Shown: in pieces, positions 1 through 8,199 of the stretch
Layout of the letters: every line of letters begins with the position of its first letter
Position numbering within the stretch: position 1 is the stretch's first letter
NCBI RefSeq assembly: GCF_021261315.1
Contig: NZ_JAJSAX010000007.1
Location: 99,510 to 163,509 of the forward strand
DNA length: 64,000 bases
Direction: 5' to 3'
Source: Epilithonimonas sp. JDS
GTDB taxonomy: Bacteria > Bacteroidota > Bacteroidia > Flavobacteriales > Weeksellaceae
The notes under the pieces: generated by a model
What the model was told of the DNA's origin: nothing
Database searches by the model: none
The model's input: only the letters and a program-made list of their open reading frames with translations
Program-made: the position numbers and the translations under genes

Positions 1-195
1 GTTGTAGAAGAAGTAAATTCTCACTTCCCGGAAATGGTATTCGAAACAATCATCAGCAGAAATGTAAGATTGAGCGAGGCGCCAAGTTTCGGAGAAAGCA
101 TCTTGAGTTATGATGCCGAAAGTAAAGGTGCCATCCAATACATCCAGTTGGCAGAAGAGGTTTTGCTGAGAAACGAAAAATTAATTAAAAATTAA
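1..195 (+). CDS. parA: ParA family ATPase, C-terminal end (cut by window edge)
   Basis: The window opens inside a reading frame that runs to a TAA at 193-195 and encodes 64 residues. The segment SEAPSFGESI followed by YDAESKGAIQY is the typical C-terminal signature of chromosomal ParA/Soj ATPases (usually S-APS-G--I--YD--S-GA--Y). ParA is a deviant Walker ATPase that binds DNA non-specifically and moves ParB-parS complexes during chromosome segregation. The Walker motifs lie upstream of the window and cannot be checked. parB follows 81 nt downstream on the same strand, which supports the assignment. Confidence 0.88.
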   Translation, partial: VVEEVNSHFPEMVFETIISRNVRLSEAPSFGESILSYDAESKGAIQYIQLAEEVLLRNEKLIKN

Positions 196-202
196 AAAGC
201 AG

Positions 203-270
203 GAAGTCAGAAGCTAGAGGCTGGACGTTAATTTTGAAACTTCCATCATCCATCTTCCATTATCCAACTT
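203..270 (+). repeat. Degenerate 7-bp periodic array upstream of parB
   Basis: Two blocks of degenerate heptamers lie between parA and parB. The first (203-230) reads GAAGTCA, GAAGCTA, GAGGCTG, GACGTTA. The second (240-270) reads CTTCCAT, CATCCAT, CTTCCAT, TATCCAA and a partial unit. The purine-rich first block and pyrimidine-rich second block are partly complementary, so they could form an imperfect hairpin. The second block ends 6 nt before the parB start codon. Similar arrays lie before dprE2, the HAD phosphatase gene and cysS. Confidence 0.6.
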
Positions 271-276
271 AAATAT

Positions 277-1167
277 ATGAAAGACAAAACTAGAGCAATG
301 GGTCGCGGTCTCGGCGCAATTTTGAATGCCGAAAGCAAATCCAATATCAACTCGGCATCTGATGAAGGCGCAAAATCTTTGGTAGGAAATATCGTTGAAA
401 TTTCTATCGAAGATATCTATCCAAATCCCAATCAGCCAAGAACTTATTTCGACGAAAAAGCACTTAATGATCTAGCTGAATCGATCAAAAGTCTAGGCAT
501 CATTCAGCCAATTACACTTCGCAAAGATGGGCCGAAATTCGAAATTATTTCCGGAGAAAGACGTTACCGTGCTTCAAAAATTGCTGGTCTTGAAACTATT
601 CCGGCTTACATCCGACTGGTCAACGATCAGGAATTGCTGGAAATGGCTTTGGTAGAGAATATTCAGAGAGAAGATCTTGATCCTATCGAAGTTGCTTTAA
701 CTTACCAAAGACTGTTGGACGAAGTTGGGATGACTCAGGAAAATCTTAGTCAACGTGTCGGTAAAGAAAGAAGTACAATTACAAACAGCGTTCGTCTTCT
801 GAAATTATCTCCAGATATTCAAAAAGGTGTGAGAAGCGGTCAGATTTCTGCAGGTCACGGCCGTGCAATTATGGGATTGGATTCTGAAGAGAAACGCCAG
901 ATTTTGTTTGACAGAATCATCAAAGAACAGCTGAACGTGAGACAAGCTGAACAGCTGGCAAGTCTTATGAAAAATGCTCAGAATTCTGAAAAACAGGTAA
1001 AACAATCCATTATCCCAAATCATTTTAAGAAAGCTCAGAAAAATCTGTCTGATATTCTGAATGTGAATGTCGAAATCAAAACGTCGGCAAACGGAAAAAA
1101 AGGGAAAATTGTTCTCGATTTTAAAAATGAAGAAGAGCTGGAAAGCATTCTTGCACACATTAGTTAA
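277..1167 (+). CDS. parB: ParB/RepB/Spo0J-family chromosome partition protein
   Basis: The 296-residue product begins with the characteristic basic leader (RAMGRGLGAIL, residues 6-16). It has the ParB N-terminal CTPase/DNA-sliding domain with GERRYRA at 93-99 and ENIQRE at 127-132, a helix-turn-helix around 150-175 and a C-terminal dimerisation region. ParB loads at parS centromere sites, spreads, and is moved by ParA to segregate replicated origins. It follows parA directly and its stop codon abuts the ATG of the next gene (1168), suggesting one transcript. I found no parS-like 16-bp palindrome (TGTTnCACGTGnAACA type) in this window. The ATG at 277 is chosen because it precedes the conserved leader. 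Confidence 0.95.
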   Translation: MKDKTRAMGRGLGAILNAESKSNINSASDEGAKSLVGNIVEISIEDIYPNPNQPRTYFDEKALNDLAESIKSLGIIQPITLRKDGPKFEIISGERRYRASKIAGLETIPAYIRLVNDQELLEMALVENIQREDLDPIEVALTYQRLLDEVGMTQENLSQRVGKERSTITNSVRLLKLSPDIQKGVRSGQISAGHGRAIMGLDSEEKRQILFDRIIKEQLNVRQAEQLASLMKNAQNSEKQVKQSIIPNHFKKAQKNLSDILNVNVEIKTSANGKKGKIVLDFKNEEELESILAHIS

Positions 1168-1797
1168 ATGAAAAAATTACTGTTAGTTTTTTTGATCCTT
1201 TCTTTTAGTTTTGCTTTTTCACAGGTCAATCCGAATGATACGATCCGTGTGGAAAATCTTCCAAAAGACAGTATTCCTGCTGCGAAAAAATCTGAAGCTC
1301 AGATTCTCGGAGAAATCGATCAAAAAAATGCACCTTTAAAAATAACAAAACTAAGTCCGGCAAAAGCAGGTTTGTATTCAGCCGTTTTACCGGGACTTGG
1401 ACAGCTTTATAACAAAAAATACTGGAAAATCCCGTTGGTATGGGGTGCTGTTGGAACTGGTGTCGGAATTGCACTTTGGAACGATAAGCAATATAAAATC
1501 TACAGAGGCTACTATGTTGCAAAATTGAACGGAACGCCAAATGAGTTTGTAGATAACAATCCAAGATTTACCAAAGAGGTTTTTGGAAACGCTCAGGATC
1601 AATACAAAAGACAGCGCGATTACGCCATTGGCATTGCAGCTTTGATCTACATTTTAAATATCGTGGATGCCGTTGTAGATGCTCATTTGTACGAAGGCCG
1701 GCACGATCCGGATTTGGCAATTACGCCAACCATCATAAACGATCAATTCACAAATTCTTATGCAAAAGCAGGGTTGAGCCTTAATTTTAGATTTTAA
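1168..1797 (+). CDS. DUF5683 membrane protein
   Basis: This 209-residue protein has an N-terminal signal peptide (about residues 1-18, ending FAFSQ). A conserved core around residues 60-85 contains the segment SAVLPGLGQLYNKKYWKIP and is followed by a hydrophobic stretch (LVWGAVGTGVGIALW) and a second one near 155-170 (AIGIAALIYILNIVDAVVDAHL). This arrangement matches the DUF5683 family of Bacteroidota, whose function is unknown. The GLGQ-YN segment resembles the TM2-like motifs of small membrane proteins. It starts at the base after the parB stop and precedes dapB by 29 nt, a gene order that is typical of flavobacteria. No enzymatic residues can be named. Confidence 0.8.
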   Translation: MKKLLLVFLILSFSFAFSQVNPNDTIRVENLPKDSIPAAKKSEAQILGEIDQKNAPLKITKLSPAKAGLYSAVLPGLGQLYNKKYWKIPLVWGAVGTGVGIALWNDKQYKIYRGYYVAKLNGTPNEFVDNNPRFTKEVFGNAQDQYKRQRDYAIGIAALIYILNIVDAVVDAHLYEGRHDPDLAITPTIINDQFTNSYAKAGLSLNFRF

Positions 1798-1826
1798 ATT
1801 AAATTCCCTTTTAATAATATAGAAGT

Positions 1827-2525
1827 ATGAAAATAGCATTGGTAGGTTACGGAAAAATGGGAAAAATCATTGACGAGATTTCTCAGAGCCGTGGTCACGA
1901 AATCGTAGCAAGATTACGAGAAACACCAACTCCTGAAAACCTGAACAATCCCGATGTTGTCATAGAATTTTCCAATCCGGAAGTCGCTTTTGAAAACATC
2001 AAAACCTGTCTGGAAAATAAAATTCCTGTCATCTGCGGAACTACAGGCTGGCTGGATCAAAAACCGGAAATCGAAAAGATTGCGCTGGAAAATAATACCG
2101 CTTTTTTATACGGATCCAATTTCAGTCTGGGCGTGAATCTTTTTTTCGCACTCAACGAGAATTTGGCTAGAATGATGAATAAATTCTCCGAATATAATTG
2201 TCAGTTAGAGGAAATTCATCACATCCACAAGCTGGATGCACCAAGTGGAACAGCTATTTCTCTGGCAGAAGGAATCATCAATAATTCAAACTTCGAAGCC
2301 TGGAAACTGGGCGAAACCAAAGAAAAAGAATTGGGAATTTTTGCGATCCGCGAAGATGAAGTTCCGGGAACTCATAGCGTTTTCTACAGATCGGAAGTGG
2401 ACGAGATTGAAATCAAACATACCGCTTACAACAGAAACGGATTTGCTTTAGGCGCAGTAATTGCCGCAGAATGGATCGTTGATAAAAAAGGCGTTTTTGC
2501 AATGAAAGATGTTTTAGGATTGTAA
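1827..2525 (+). CDS. dapB: 4-hydroxy-tetrahydrodipicolinate reductase
   Basis: The protein has 232 residues, short but normal for Bacteroidota DapB. The N-terminal Rossmann motif is VGYGKMGKII (residues 6-15). CGTTGW lies near 70 and the substrate-binding/catalytic signature HHIHKLDAPSGTA near 131-143. DapB reduces 4-hydroxy-tetrahydrodipicolinate with NAD(P)H in the diaminopimelate/lysine pathway, which supplies peptidoglycan cross-links. It sits between the DUF5683 gene and lepB, 69 nt before the latter. Confidence 0.96.
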   Translation: MKIALVGYGKMGKIIDEISQSRGHEIVARLRETPTPENLNNPDVVIEFSNPEVAFENIKTCLENKIPVICGTTGWLDQKPEIEKIALENNTAFLYGSNFSLGVNLFFALNENLARMMNKFSEYNCQLEEIHHIHKLDAPSGTAISLAEGIINNSNFEAWKLGETKEKELGIFAIREDEVPGTHSVFYRSEVDEIEIKHTAYNRNGFALGAVIAAEWIVDKKGVFAMKDVLGL

Positions 2526-2594
2526 ATTCTGTAACAAAAACTGCATAGAACAAACTAATAACACAAATACTATAATTTCTAAAATAAAATCAGA

Positions 2595-4229
2595 ATGAAT
2601 TATATAATTACGGCACTTGTCTATATTATTCTTATAAGTGTACTTCTTTTTGTTTCTTCGTGGAAACTTTTCAAGAAGATGGGTTATAAACCTTATATGG
2701 CATTAGTTCCAGTTAAGAACTATCAGATTATTCTGAAAGAAACAAAACACCCAACTTGGTGGGCATTTCTTATATATTTTCCGGTCGTAGGAACGATAAT
2801 GATGATTGTTTTTCATCTATTTTTAATGAGAAAATTTGGGAAAACCAGTTTTGTAGATAAATTACTTACTGTACTTTTAGGATATTTATATCTTGCAAAG
2901 GTTAATTATTTTTCTAATCCTGAAGTTGTTATTGACGAAGAAGAGGAAGAGGAGCAGAAAAAAGAAACCTTCTTAGGTTCAGTGACTTTTGCTGTAGTTT
3001 TTGCGACTTTGATACATACTCTTGTTATACAACCATTTGGTATTCCAACAGGCTCTATGGAGAGAACACTTCTTGTTGGTGATTTTCTTTTCGTGAATAA
3101 ATGGAGCTATGGCTTCAGATTGCCAATGAGACCTATAGCAATTCCGTTTTTGCAAGGAACAATTTATGATGCTGGACAAAAAGGCAACCCAAAAGATGAT
3201 CCAAAATCTTACGTTGAAGCTATAAAATTACCTTATTACAGAATATTCCAATTTAATACACCACAAAGATATGATATCGTAGTTTTCAATTATCCGCAAG
3301 ATTCTGTTCACGTTGCAACAGACAGAAAAGACCCTTATGTGAAAAGATGCGTCGGAATTCCAGGTGATGTGATTGAGTTTCGTGCCGGAAGATTATTTGT
3401 CAACAATGCACCGGAAAAAATCCTTGGTGATGAGCAGCAGCAGCATAGATTTATAGTGAAATCAAATTCACAATTAGACATTCAGCAACTTTACAAAGCT
3501 TACGGCTTTTTACCAGTTGTGGAAGAACAAACAAATTCCGGTTTTCAATATGGCTTCCAGGGTTTAACAGATCAGACTGCAAAAGAGATCAAAGAACTTC
3601 CGGGTGTGACAGAAATTAAGGAAGAAATTGAAGAGAAAGGAGCTGGCGCAGTAAGATTCAAACTGAATGCAGATAAAACAGCTTACACAAAAAATATTGA
3701 TACCGTTAATTCTATCTATCCGATCAACAAACCGTGGAATCAGGATTGGTATGGACCTCTCAGAATTCCTAAAAAAGGCGATGTTGTAAAATTGGATCAG
3801 GAATCGCTTCCGCAATACCGTTGGATCATTTCAGAATATGAACACAACAAATTGGAGAACAAAGGCGGAAAAATCTATATAAACGGACAGGAAACCAACC
3901 AATATACCATCAAGCAGAATTATTATATGATGATCGGGGACAACCGTGATGCGTCATTGGATGCTAGATACTTTGGGGTTGTACCGGAAGAAAATATCGT
4001 CGGACGCCCGATGTTTACTTGGTTGAGTGTGGAAGGCTTGTTCTCAGACGCAAGTTCTACATATCAGGCTCCAGGCAAAAGAGTTCGTTGGGACAGAATG
4101 TTCAAAGCGACAAACACCGGAGAAGCCAACAAAACTTCATATTGGTGGGTGGCAGTCCTGATTTTGGTGCTGTTCTTCGGATGGGATTTCTTCGCCAATA
4201 TGTTCAAAAAGAAAAAAGAAGAAGATTAG
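2595..4229 (+). CDS. lepB: Signal peptidase I, large Bacteroidota form
   Basis: At 544 residues this is far larger than E. coli LepB (about 324). Residues 1-105 hold several hydrophobic segments around the motif MGYKPYMALVP, resembling a DUF5684-like membrane module. An acidic linker (EEEEEE, 115-120) precedes a membrane anchor. The S26 catalytic domain follows, with the nucleophile Ser154 in PTGSMERTLL and the general base Lys250 in YVKRCVGIPGD. A large insertion precedes the conserved box GDNRDASLDARYFG (near 450), and a C-terminal transmembrane helix lies near 520-538. The enzyme removes signal peptides from secreted preproteins on the periplasmic side of the inner membrane. The large insertion is typical of flavobacterial homologues. 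Confidence 0.95.
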   Translation: MNYIITALVYIILISVLLFVSSWKLFKKMGYKPYMALVPVKNYQIILKETKHPTWWAFLIYFPVVGTIMMIVFHLFLMRKFGKTSFVDKLLTVLLGYLYLAKVNYFSNPEVVIDEEEEEEQKKETFLGSVTFAVVFATLIHTLVIQPFGIPTGSMERTLLVGDFLFVNKWSYGFRLPMRPIAIPFLQGTIYDAGQKGNPKDDPKSYVEAIKLPYYRIFQFNTPQRYDIVVFNYPQDSVHVATDRKDPYVKRCVGIPGDVIEFRAGRLFVNNAPEKILGDEQQQHRFIVKSNSQLDIQQLYKAYGFLPVVEEQTNSGFQYGFQGLTDQTAKEIKELPGVTEIKEEIEEKGAGAVRFKLNADKTAYTKNIDTVNSIYPINKPWNQDWYGPLRIPKKGDVVKLDQESLPQYRWIISEYEHNKLENKGGKIYINGQETNQYTIKQNYYMMIGDNRDASLDARYFGVVPEENIVGRPMFTWLSVEGLFSDASSTYQAPGKRVRWDRMFKATNTGEANKTSYWWVAVLILVLFFGWDFFANMFKKKKEED

Positions 4230-4234
4230 TAATT

Positions 4235-4355
4235 AGGAGCTAAATCCCGCTATCCACTATATCTTTTTTTGCTTAGAAAGATTTGTCTTTAGTAGAAATT
4301 TTTTGACAAAGCAAAAAAAGGATGCCGCTTCTATCGGGGCTAAGGGATTTGTCAT
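4235..4355. repeat. Intergenic inverted-repeat element between lepB and wbqC
   Basis: This is a non-coding element of about 120 bp. Outer arms are AAATCCC (4242-4248) and GGGATTT (4344-4350). An inner perfect 10-bp inverted repeat is CTTTTTTTGC (4263-4272) with GCAAAAAAAG (4311-4320). Flanking parts, CCCGCTATCC and CTATCGGGG, are also partly complementary. It resembles dispersed intergenic repeats I recall from flavobacterial genomes, which carry a CCCGCT...CTTTTTTGC core and an ATCGGGGCTA end, but copy number cannot be judged from one window. It contains no open reading frame of note. Confidence 0.55.
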
Positions 4356-4417
4356 CCAAATAAAATTTCTACACTTGCTTGAAGTTTTTTAACTTTAATC
4401 AGGTTTAATAATATCAC

Positions 4418-4449
4418 ACTTTGTCAAAGTTTCAAATCTTTGACAAAGT
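4418..4449 (+). promoter_or_regulatory. Perfect 12-bp hairpin / twin dyads before wbqC
   Basis: ACTTTGTCAAAG (4418-4429) and CTTTGACAAAGT (4438-4449) are perfect reverse complements with an 8-nt loop, followed by a run of five T (4449-4453). Each arm is also a near-palindrome, CTTTG-N-CAAAG, so the pair could equally be two operator half-sites centred 19 bp apart. A third TTTGACAAAG copy lies at 4302-4311 inside the upstream repeat element. The hairpin ends 17 nt before the ATG at 4467. It could be a terminator/attenuator or a regulator-binding site. Confidence 0.5.
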
Positions 4450-4466
4450 TTTTAGTTTTAACAAAT

Positions 4467-5084
4467 ATGAACAACAAGATTCTTTTACCCATATTTTATC
4501 TACCACCTATTTCGTGGTTCTCAGTTTTTTTGGATCCGGAAAATGAAATTACTTTGGAGCAATTTGAAAATTTTCCAAAACAGACTTACAGAAATCGGGC
4601 AGTCATTTATGGTGCCAATGGAAAATTACCGCTTATCATTCCAATCAAACACACGGGGAAACGTGAAATGAAAGATATTGAAATTTCTTTCGCGGAAGAT
4701 TGGCAGAAACTCCATTGGAAATCCATCAAAACAGCTTACCAGAGCACACCATACTTCGAATATTATGAAGACAAACTAAAAACTATTTTCGAAGGAAAAA
4801 CGAATTCACTGATAGAATTCAATCTAAATGCTTTGAAAGTTGTGCTTAATATCCTTAAAACCGAAAAAGAATTTACTTTGACAGAGGAATATCTAAAAAC
4901 ACCGGAATTTGAAAATTTCAGAGAAAAATTCTCAGCCAAATCCGAATCAGAAACCGAGTTTGCGGAATATTACCAAAGCTTTTCAGAGAAGTATGGCTTC
5001 CTGAAAGATCTGTCAATTTTGGACTTGATCTGTAACATTGGACCGGAAAGTCTGACTTATATAAAAAATATTAAAATCAATTAA
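4467..5084 (+). CDS. WbqC-like family protein
   Basis: The ATG at 4467 gives a 205-residue protein beginning MNNKILLPIFYLPPISWF, the usual start of this family. An in-frame TTG at 4440 is rejected because it lies inside the inverted repeat at 4418-4449. The segment YLPPISWF, the NFPKQTYRNRAVIYGANG region, and the basic patch PIKHTGKREMKDIEI match WbqC-like proteins, which are found in O-antigen loci elsewhere and as a single conserved gene next to lepB in flavobacteria. The biochemical role is unknown to me. No signal peptide or membrane helix is seen, so it is probably cytosolic. Confidence 0.8.
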   Translation: MNNKILLPIFYLPPISWFSVFLDPENEITLEQFENFPKQTYRNRAVIYGANGKLPLIIPIKHTGKREMKDIEISFAEDWQKLHWKSIKTAYQSTPYFEYYEDKLKTIFEGKTNSLIEFNLNALKVVLNILKTEKEFTLTEEYLKTPEFENFREKFSAKSESETEFAEYYQSFSEKYGFLKDLSILDLICNIGPESLTYIKNIKIN

Positions 5085-5145
5085 TTTTAGAATAACTATT
5101 TATGATCAGTAATTCTATTTTATTTGAAACAAATACTTATCTAAT

Positions 5146-6834
5146 ATGAAACATTTATTAATAGCGGCAGCTTTTTATGCCGGAGTTGCAACAATTGCTG
5201 CACAGACAGCTACTCCTGAAAATGATAAAGATCTGAAAACGTGGTATCACAAAGATTATGCGACTACCAAAGTCTATGGTGTGAATACAGAAAATGCCTA
5301 TAAATTCTTGGAATCTAAAGGACTTAAACCAAAAACTGTTGTAGTTGGTGTTTTGGATAGCGGTGTAGAAGTAGATCATCCGGGATTGGTAAAAAATATG
5401 TGGAAAAATCCAAATGAGGTTCCAAATAACGGAAAAGATGATGACGGAAATGGTTATATCGATGATGTTTACGGCTGGAATTTCCTGGGTGGAAAAAATG
5501 GTGACATCGATGTTGATAATATGGAAGTTACTAGAGTTGTAAAAAAATACAAACCACTTTTCGAAGGCGACGATTCTGCAAAAAATAAAGAGAATCAAAC
5601 CAAAATGCCTGAGGATTTTGCAATGTACATGAAAGCTAAGGAGATCTTTACCAAAAAAGGTGAGGAAGCAAAACAAAGTCTTCAGCTTTATACAATGATC
5701 AACAATGCCATTCCAGATATGGTGAAATTGCTGAACGGTAAAAACTTAACCAAAGAAACTTTAGCAGGCATCAAACCGGCAAACCAGCAGGAAGCAATGG
5801 CAATGCAGGTTCTTGCTCAGATGTCAAATGATCCTCAGATTGCAGGAAAACCAGCACCGGAAGTTGAGAAATATCTGAAAGATCAGATGAAAGAGGCTTT
5901 GGATTATTTCACGCCACAAGCTGAGAAAGGTTTTAATTTAGATTTTGATCCTAGAGCTTCTATCGTTGGAGACAATTATGACGATTACTCTGAGAAAAGT
6001 TACGGAAACAACCATTACGAAGGTCCGGATGCAAAACACGGAACGCACGTTGCAGGAATCATTGCAGGTCTGGCAAACGGAGCAGAAAATCAGTATGGTG
6101 TTGCGTCCAGAGTGGCAAAGATTATGACTGTAAGAGCAGTTCCTGATGGCGACGAGAGAGATAAAGACGTTGCAAATGCTGTTCGTTATGCAGTGGACAA
6201 CGGTGCGAAAATCCTTAATATGAGTTTCGGAAAACCAGTTTCTCCTGGTAAAAATGTAGTTTGGGATGCATTCAAATATGCAGAAAGCAAAGGTGTTCTT
6301 TTGGTAAAAGCAGCAGGAAATGAAAATGAAGACATTGCAGAACACCAGTATTTCCCAACCAATTTCAAATCTCAGTCAGATGAGAAGCCATTTATCAATA
6401 ATATGATTGTAGTTGGATCAAACACCAATGATGCTGCTGCTTTGAAATCAAGTTTCTCCAATTATGACAAGAAAATGGTAGATGTTTTCGCACCGGGTTC
6501 ACAGATTTATTCTACTGTTCCCGACGGCAAATACGAATATTTGCAGGGAACTTCTATGGCATCACCTGTGGTGGCTGGTTCTGCTGCGGTTTTGTTAGCT
6601 TACATGCCAAATTTGAAACCTGAGCAGATCATAGAATCTTTGGTTAAAACATCAAATGCCAATGCAGTAAACGGTTTTGAGAATTTGTCAAGATCAGCAG
6701 GTGTGATTGATGTAGCGAAAGCTGCAGAATATGCTTACAACAATTTTTACAGAGCCAACTCATCATCAAAGGCCGTAAAAAAATCTGTTAAAAAAGAAAA
6801 AACGCATAAAGCGATTGATAAGTCTAAACTTTAA
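5146..6834 (+). CDS. S8 family serine peptidase (subtilase)
   Basis: This 562-residue protein has a signal peptide (residues 1-20, ending AAQ). The subtilisin triad is complete: Asp71 in VVGVLDSGVEVDHPG, His298 in KHGTHVAGI and Ser470 in GTSMASPVVAG. About 200 residues separate Asp and His, much more than in subtilisin. This insert (about 90-290) contains a NGKDDDGNGYIDDVYGWNF motif, a probable calcium site common in Bacteroidota S8 peptidases, and a helical region. The C-terminus is Lys-rich and lacks a T9SS sorting domain, so it probably acts in the periplasm or is released by another route. A strong terminator follows at 6855-6889. Confidence 0.93.
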   Translation: MKHLLIAAAFYAGVATIAAQTATPENDKDLKTWYHKDYATTKVYGVNTENAYKFLESKGLKPKTVVVGVLDSGVEVDHPGLVKNMWKNPNEVPNNGKDDDGNGYIDDVYGWNFLGGKNGDIDVDNMEVTRVVKKYKPLFEGDDSAKNKENQTKMPEDFAMYMKAKEIFTKKGEEAKQSLQLYTMINNAIPDMVKLLNGKNLTKETLAGIKPANQQEAMAMQVLAQMSNDPQIAGKPAPEVEKYLKDQMKEALDYFTPQAEKGFNLDFDPRASIVGDNYDDYSEKSYGNNHYEGPDAKHGTHVAGIIAGLANGAENQYGVASRVAKIMTVRAVPDGDERDKDVANAVRYAVDNGAKILNMSFGKPVSPGKNVVWDAFKYAESKGVLLVKAAGNENEDIAEHQYFPTNFKSQSDEKPFINNMIVVGSNTNDAAALKSSFSNYDKKMVDVFAPGSQIYSTVPDGKYEYLQGTSMASPVVAGSAAVLLAYMPNLKPEQIIESLVKTSNANAVNGFENLSRSAGVIDVAKAAEYAYNNFYRANSSSKAVKKSVKKEKTHKAIDKSKL

Positions 6835-6854
6835 TTAGTACACTTTTAGGCTAA

Positions 6855-6889
6855 AACAAAAAATCTGAGAATTTCTCAGATTTTTTGTT
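6855..6889 (+). terminator. Rho-independent terminator after the S8 peptidase gene
   Basis: AAAAATCTGAGA pairs with TCTCAGATTTTT around an ATT loop, followed by a T-rich run. It ends transcription of the protease gene and, being symmetrical, would also work in the other direction. Confidence 0.8.
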
Positions 6890-6941
6890 TTTTATCTTTT
6901 GGCATAGTTTTTTATGATACCTTAGTATTAATTTTAAAACT

Positions 6942-7433
6942 ATGAAACAATTATTTTTTTTCGGAATGGTATCAGCAAGTTTGCTTGTTACCTCTTGTGC
7001 AAGTAAAACCGGCGTAAGCGCAGGTGAAGCACAGACAATGCGTTCTGATGTGATGAAACTAAAAGGTCAGTGGGATATTTCAAACGTAGATTATAACAAG
7101 GAGTTCAGTGTGAAGCCTTTTGACGAAGGTGTTGGCATCAGCTGTTTTGTAGGAAGTTCTTGGACTTTCATTCCAAATAATTATACAGGAACATACACAA
7201 TTCACGGAAGTTCTGCTTGTCCTGAAAGAACACAGAATATTACATTTAGTGTAGATAAAATGGGCGTTGTTTCCATCAAAAAAGTAGGTGAAGGCGAAAA
7301 AGCGAAGAGAGTAGGATCCGGCTACAAACTGATGTTGGAAAATGCTACAGCAACTACTTTTACTTTGGTTCAATCTGTGAATGCAGATGGAAAACCAATG
7401 GACATCAGATATAATTTTATCAGAACTAAATAA
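6942..7433 (+). CDS. Lipocalin-like lipoprotein
   Basis: This 163-residue protein begins with a lipoprotein signal peptide and lipobox LLVTSC (Cys19), followed by ASKTG. The mature part reads LKGQWDISNVDY near 42-53, the G-W start seen in lipocalin-like/META-type domains, then beta-strand-rich sequence with SWTFIPNNYTGTYTI and ITFSVDKMGVVSI. The two later cysteines (in GISCFVG and SSACPERT) may form a disulfide in the periplasm. It lies 17 nt before an OmpA-type lipoprotein gene and is probably co-transcribed with it. Ligand and role are unknown. Confidence 0.75.
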   Translation: MKQLFFFGMVSASLLVTSCASKTGVSAGEAQTMRSDVMKLKGQWDISNVDYNKEFSVKPFDEGVGISCFVGSSWTFIPNNYTGTYTIHGSSACPERTQNITFSVDKMGVVSIKKVGEGEKAKRVGSGYKLMLENATATTFTLVQSVNADGKPMDIRYNFIRTK

Positions 7434-7450
7434 CCTTAAATAAATTAAAA

Positions 7451-8149
7451 ATGAAATTTACAAAATTAAATATTGCAGCTTTTATGATCTCCGGATCATT
7501 ACTGATTACAAGCTGTGAAGCGGTGCAAAACGCAAACAATACACAGAAAGGTGCCGCGATTGGTACAGCTGCAGGTGCGGTTCTTGGTGGAATCCTAGGA
7601 AACAATCTTGGAAAAGGTGGAAATGCTCCTCTTGGTGCAGTTTTAGGTGGTGTAGTTGGAGGTGTTGCCGGTGGTGTCATTGGTAACAAAATGGACAAAC
7701 AAGCCAAAGAAATCAAAGACGTATTACCAGGAGCAGAAGTGGAAAGAGTAGGAGAAGGAATCAAAGTGACTCTTCACGAGAATACGGTTAATTTCGATTT
7801 CAACTCATCTACTTTAACGACTCTTGCAAAGACCAATCTTGATAAATTGGTTACAGTTCTTAGAAATAATCCTGATACCAACATTAATATCTACGGTCAT
7901 ACAGACAGTATTGGTAGTGATGAAGTGAACTTGAGAATCTCTGCTCAGAGAGCTGCTGCTGTTAAAAATTACTTTACAGCGCAAGGTATTGCTTCTTCCA
8001 GATTGTTTACAGAAGGCTTAGGAAAATCTAGTCCGGTTGCTTCTAATGATACAGATGCAGGAAGAGCACAAAACAGACGTGTAGAGTTTGCCATTACAGC
8101 AAATGAGAAAATGATCAATGATGCCGCTCAATCTGCTGGGTCAAATTAA
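7451..8149 (+). CDS. OmpA family lipoprotein with glycine zipper (YiaD-like)
   Basis: The 232-residue product has lipobox LLITSC (Cys24). A glycine-zipper segment follows (about 35-80, repeated GxxxG in AAGAVLGGILGNNLG and VLGGVVGGVAGGVIGNKMD). The C-terminal OmpA-like peptidoglycan-binding domain spans about 115-220, with NFDFNSSTLT, YGHTDSIGSDEVNLRIS and GRAQNRRVEFAI, which include the Asp and Arg positions that contact diaminopimelate. It probably tethers the outer membrane to peptidoglycan. The architecture is like YiaD of E. coli. Confidence 0.92.
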   Translation: MKFTKLNIAAFMISGSLLITSCEAVQNANNTQKGAAIGTAAGAVLGGILGNNLGKGGNAPLGAVLGGVVGGVAGGVIGNKMDKQAKEIKDVLPGAEVERVGEGIKVTLHENTVNFDFNSSTLTTLAKTNLDKLVTVLRNNPDTNINIYGHTDSIGSDEVNLRISAQRAAAVKNYFTAQGIASSRLFTEGLGKSSPVASNDTDAGRAQNRRVEFAITANEKMINDAAQSAGSN

Positions 8150-8175
8150 TAATTATTCATTTTCAAAGAAATAAC

Positions 8176-8199
8176 AAACCGCAATTTGCGGTTTTTTTA
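8176..8199 (+). terminator. Terminator after the OmpA-like gene
   Basis: AACCGC-AATTT-GCGGTT followed by seven T forms a compact hairpin. The downstream promoter's upstream element (TTTG, 8185-8188) lies inside its loop and 3' arm, so the terminator and the next promoter overlap. Confidence 0.75.

Noticed and set aside
1..5100. parS centromere site near parAB
   Set aside because: I looked for a 16-bp TGTTnCACGTGnAACA-type palindrome and saw none in this region.
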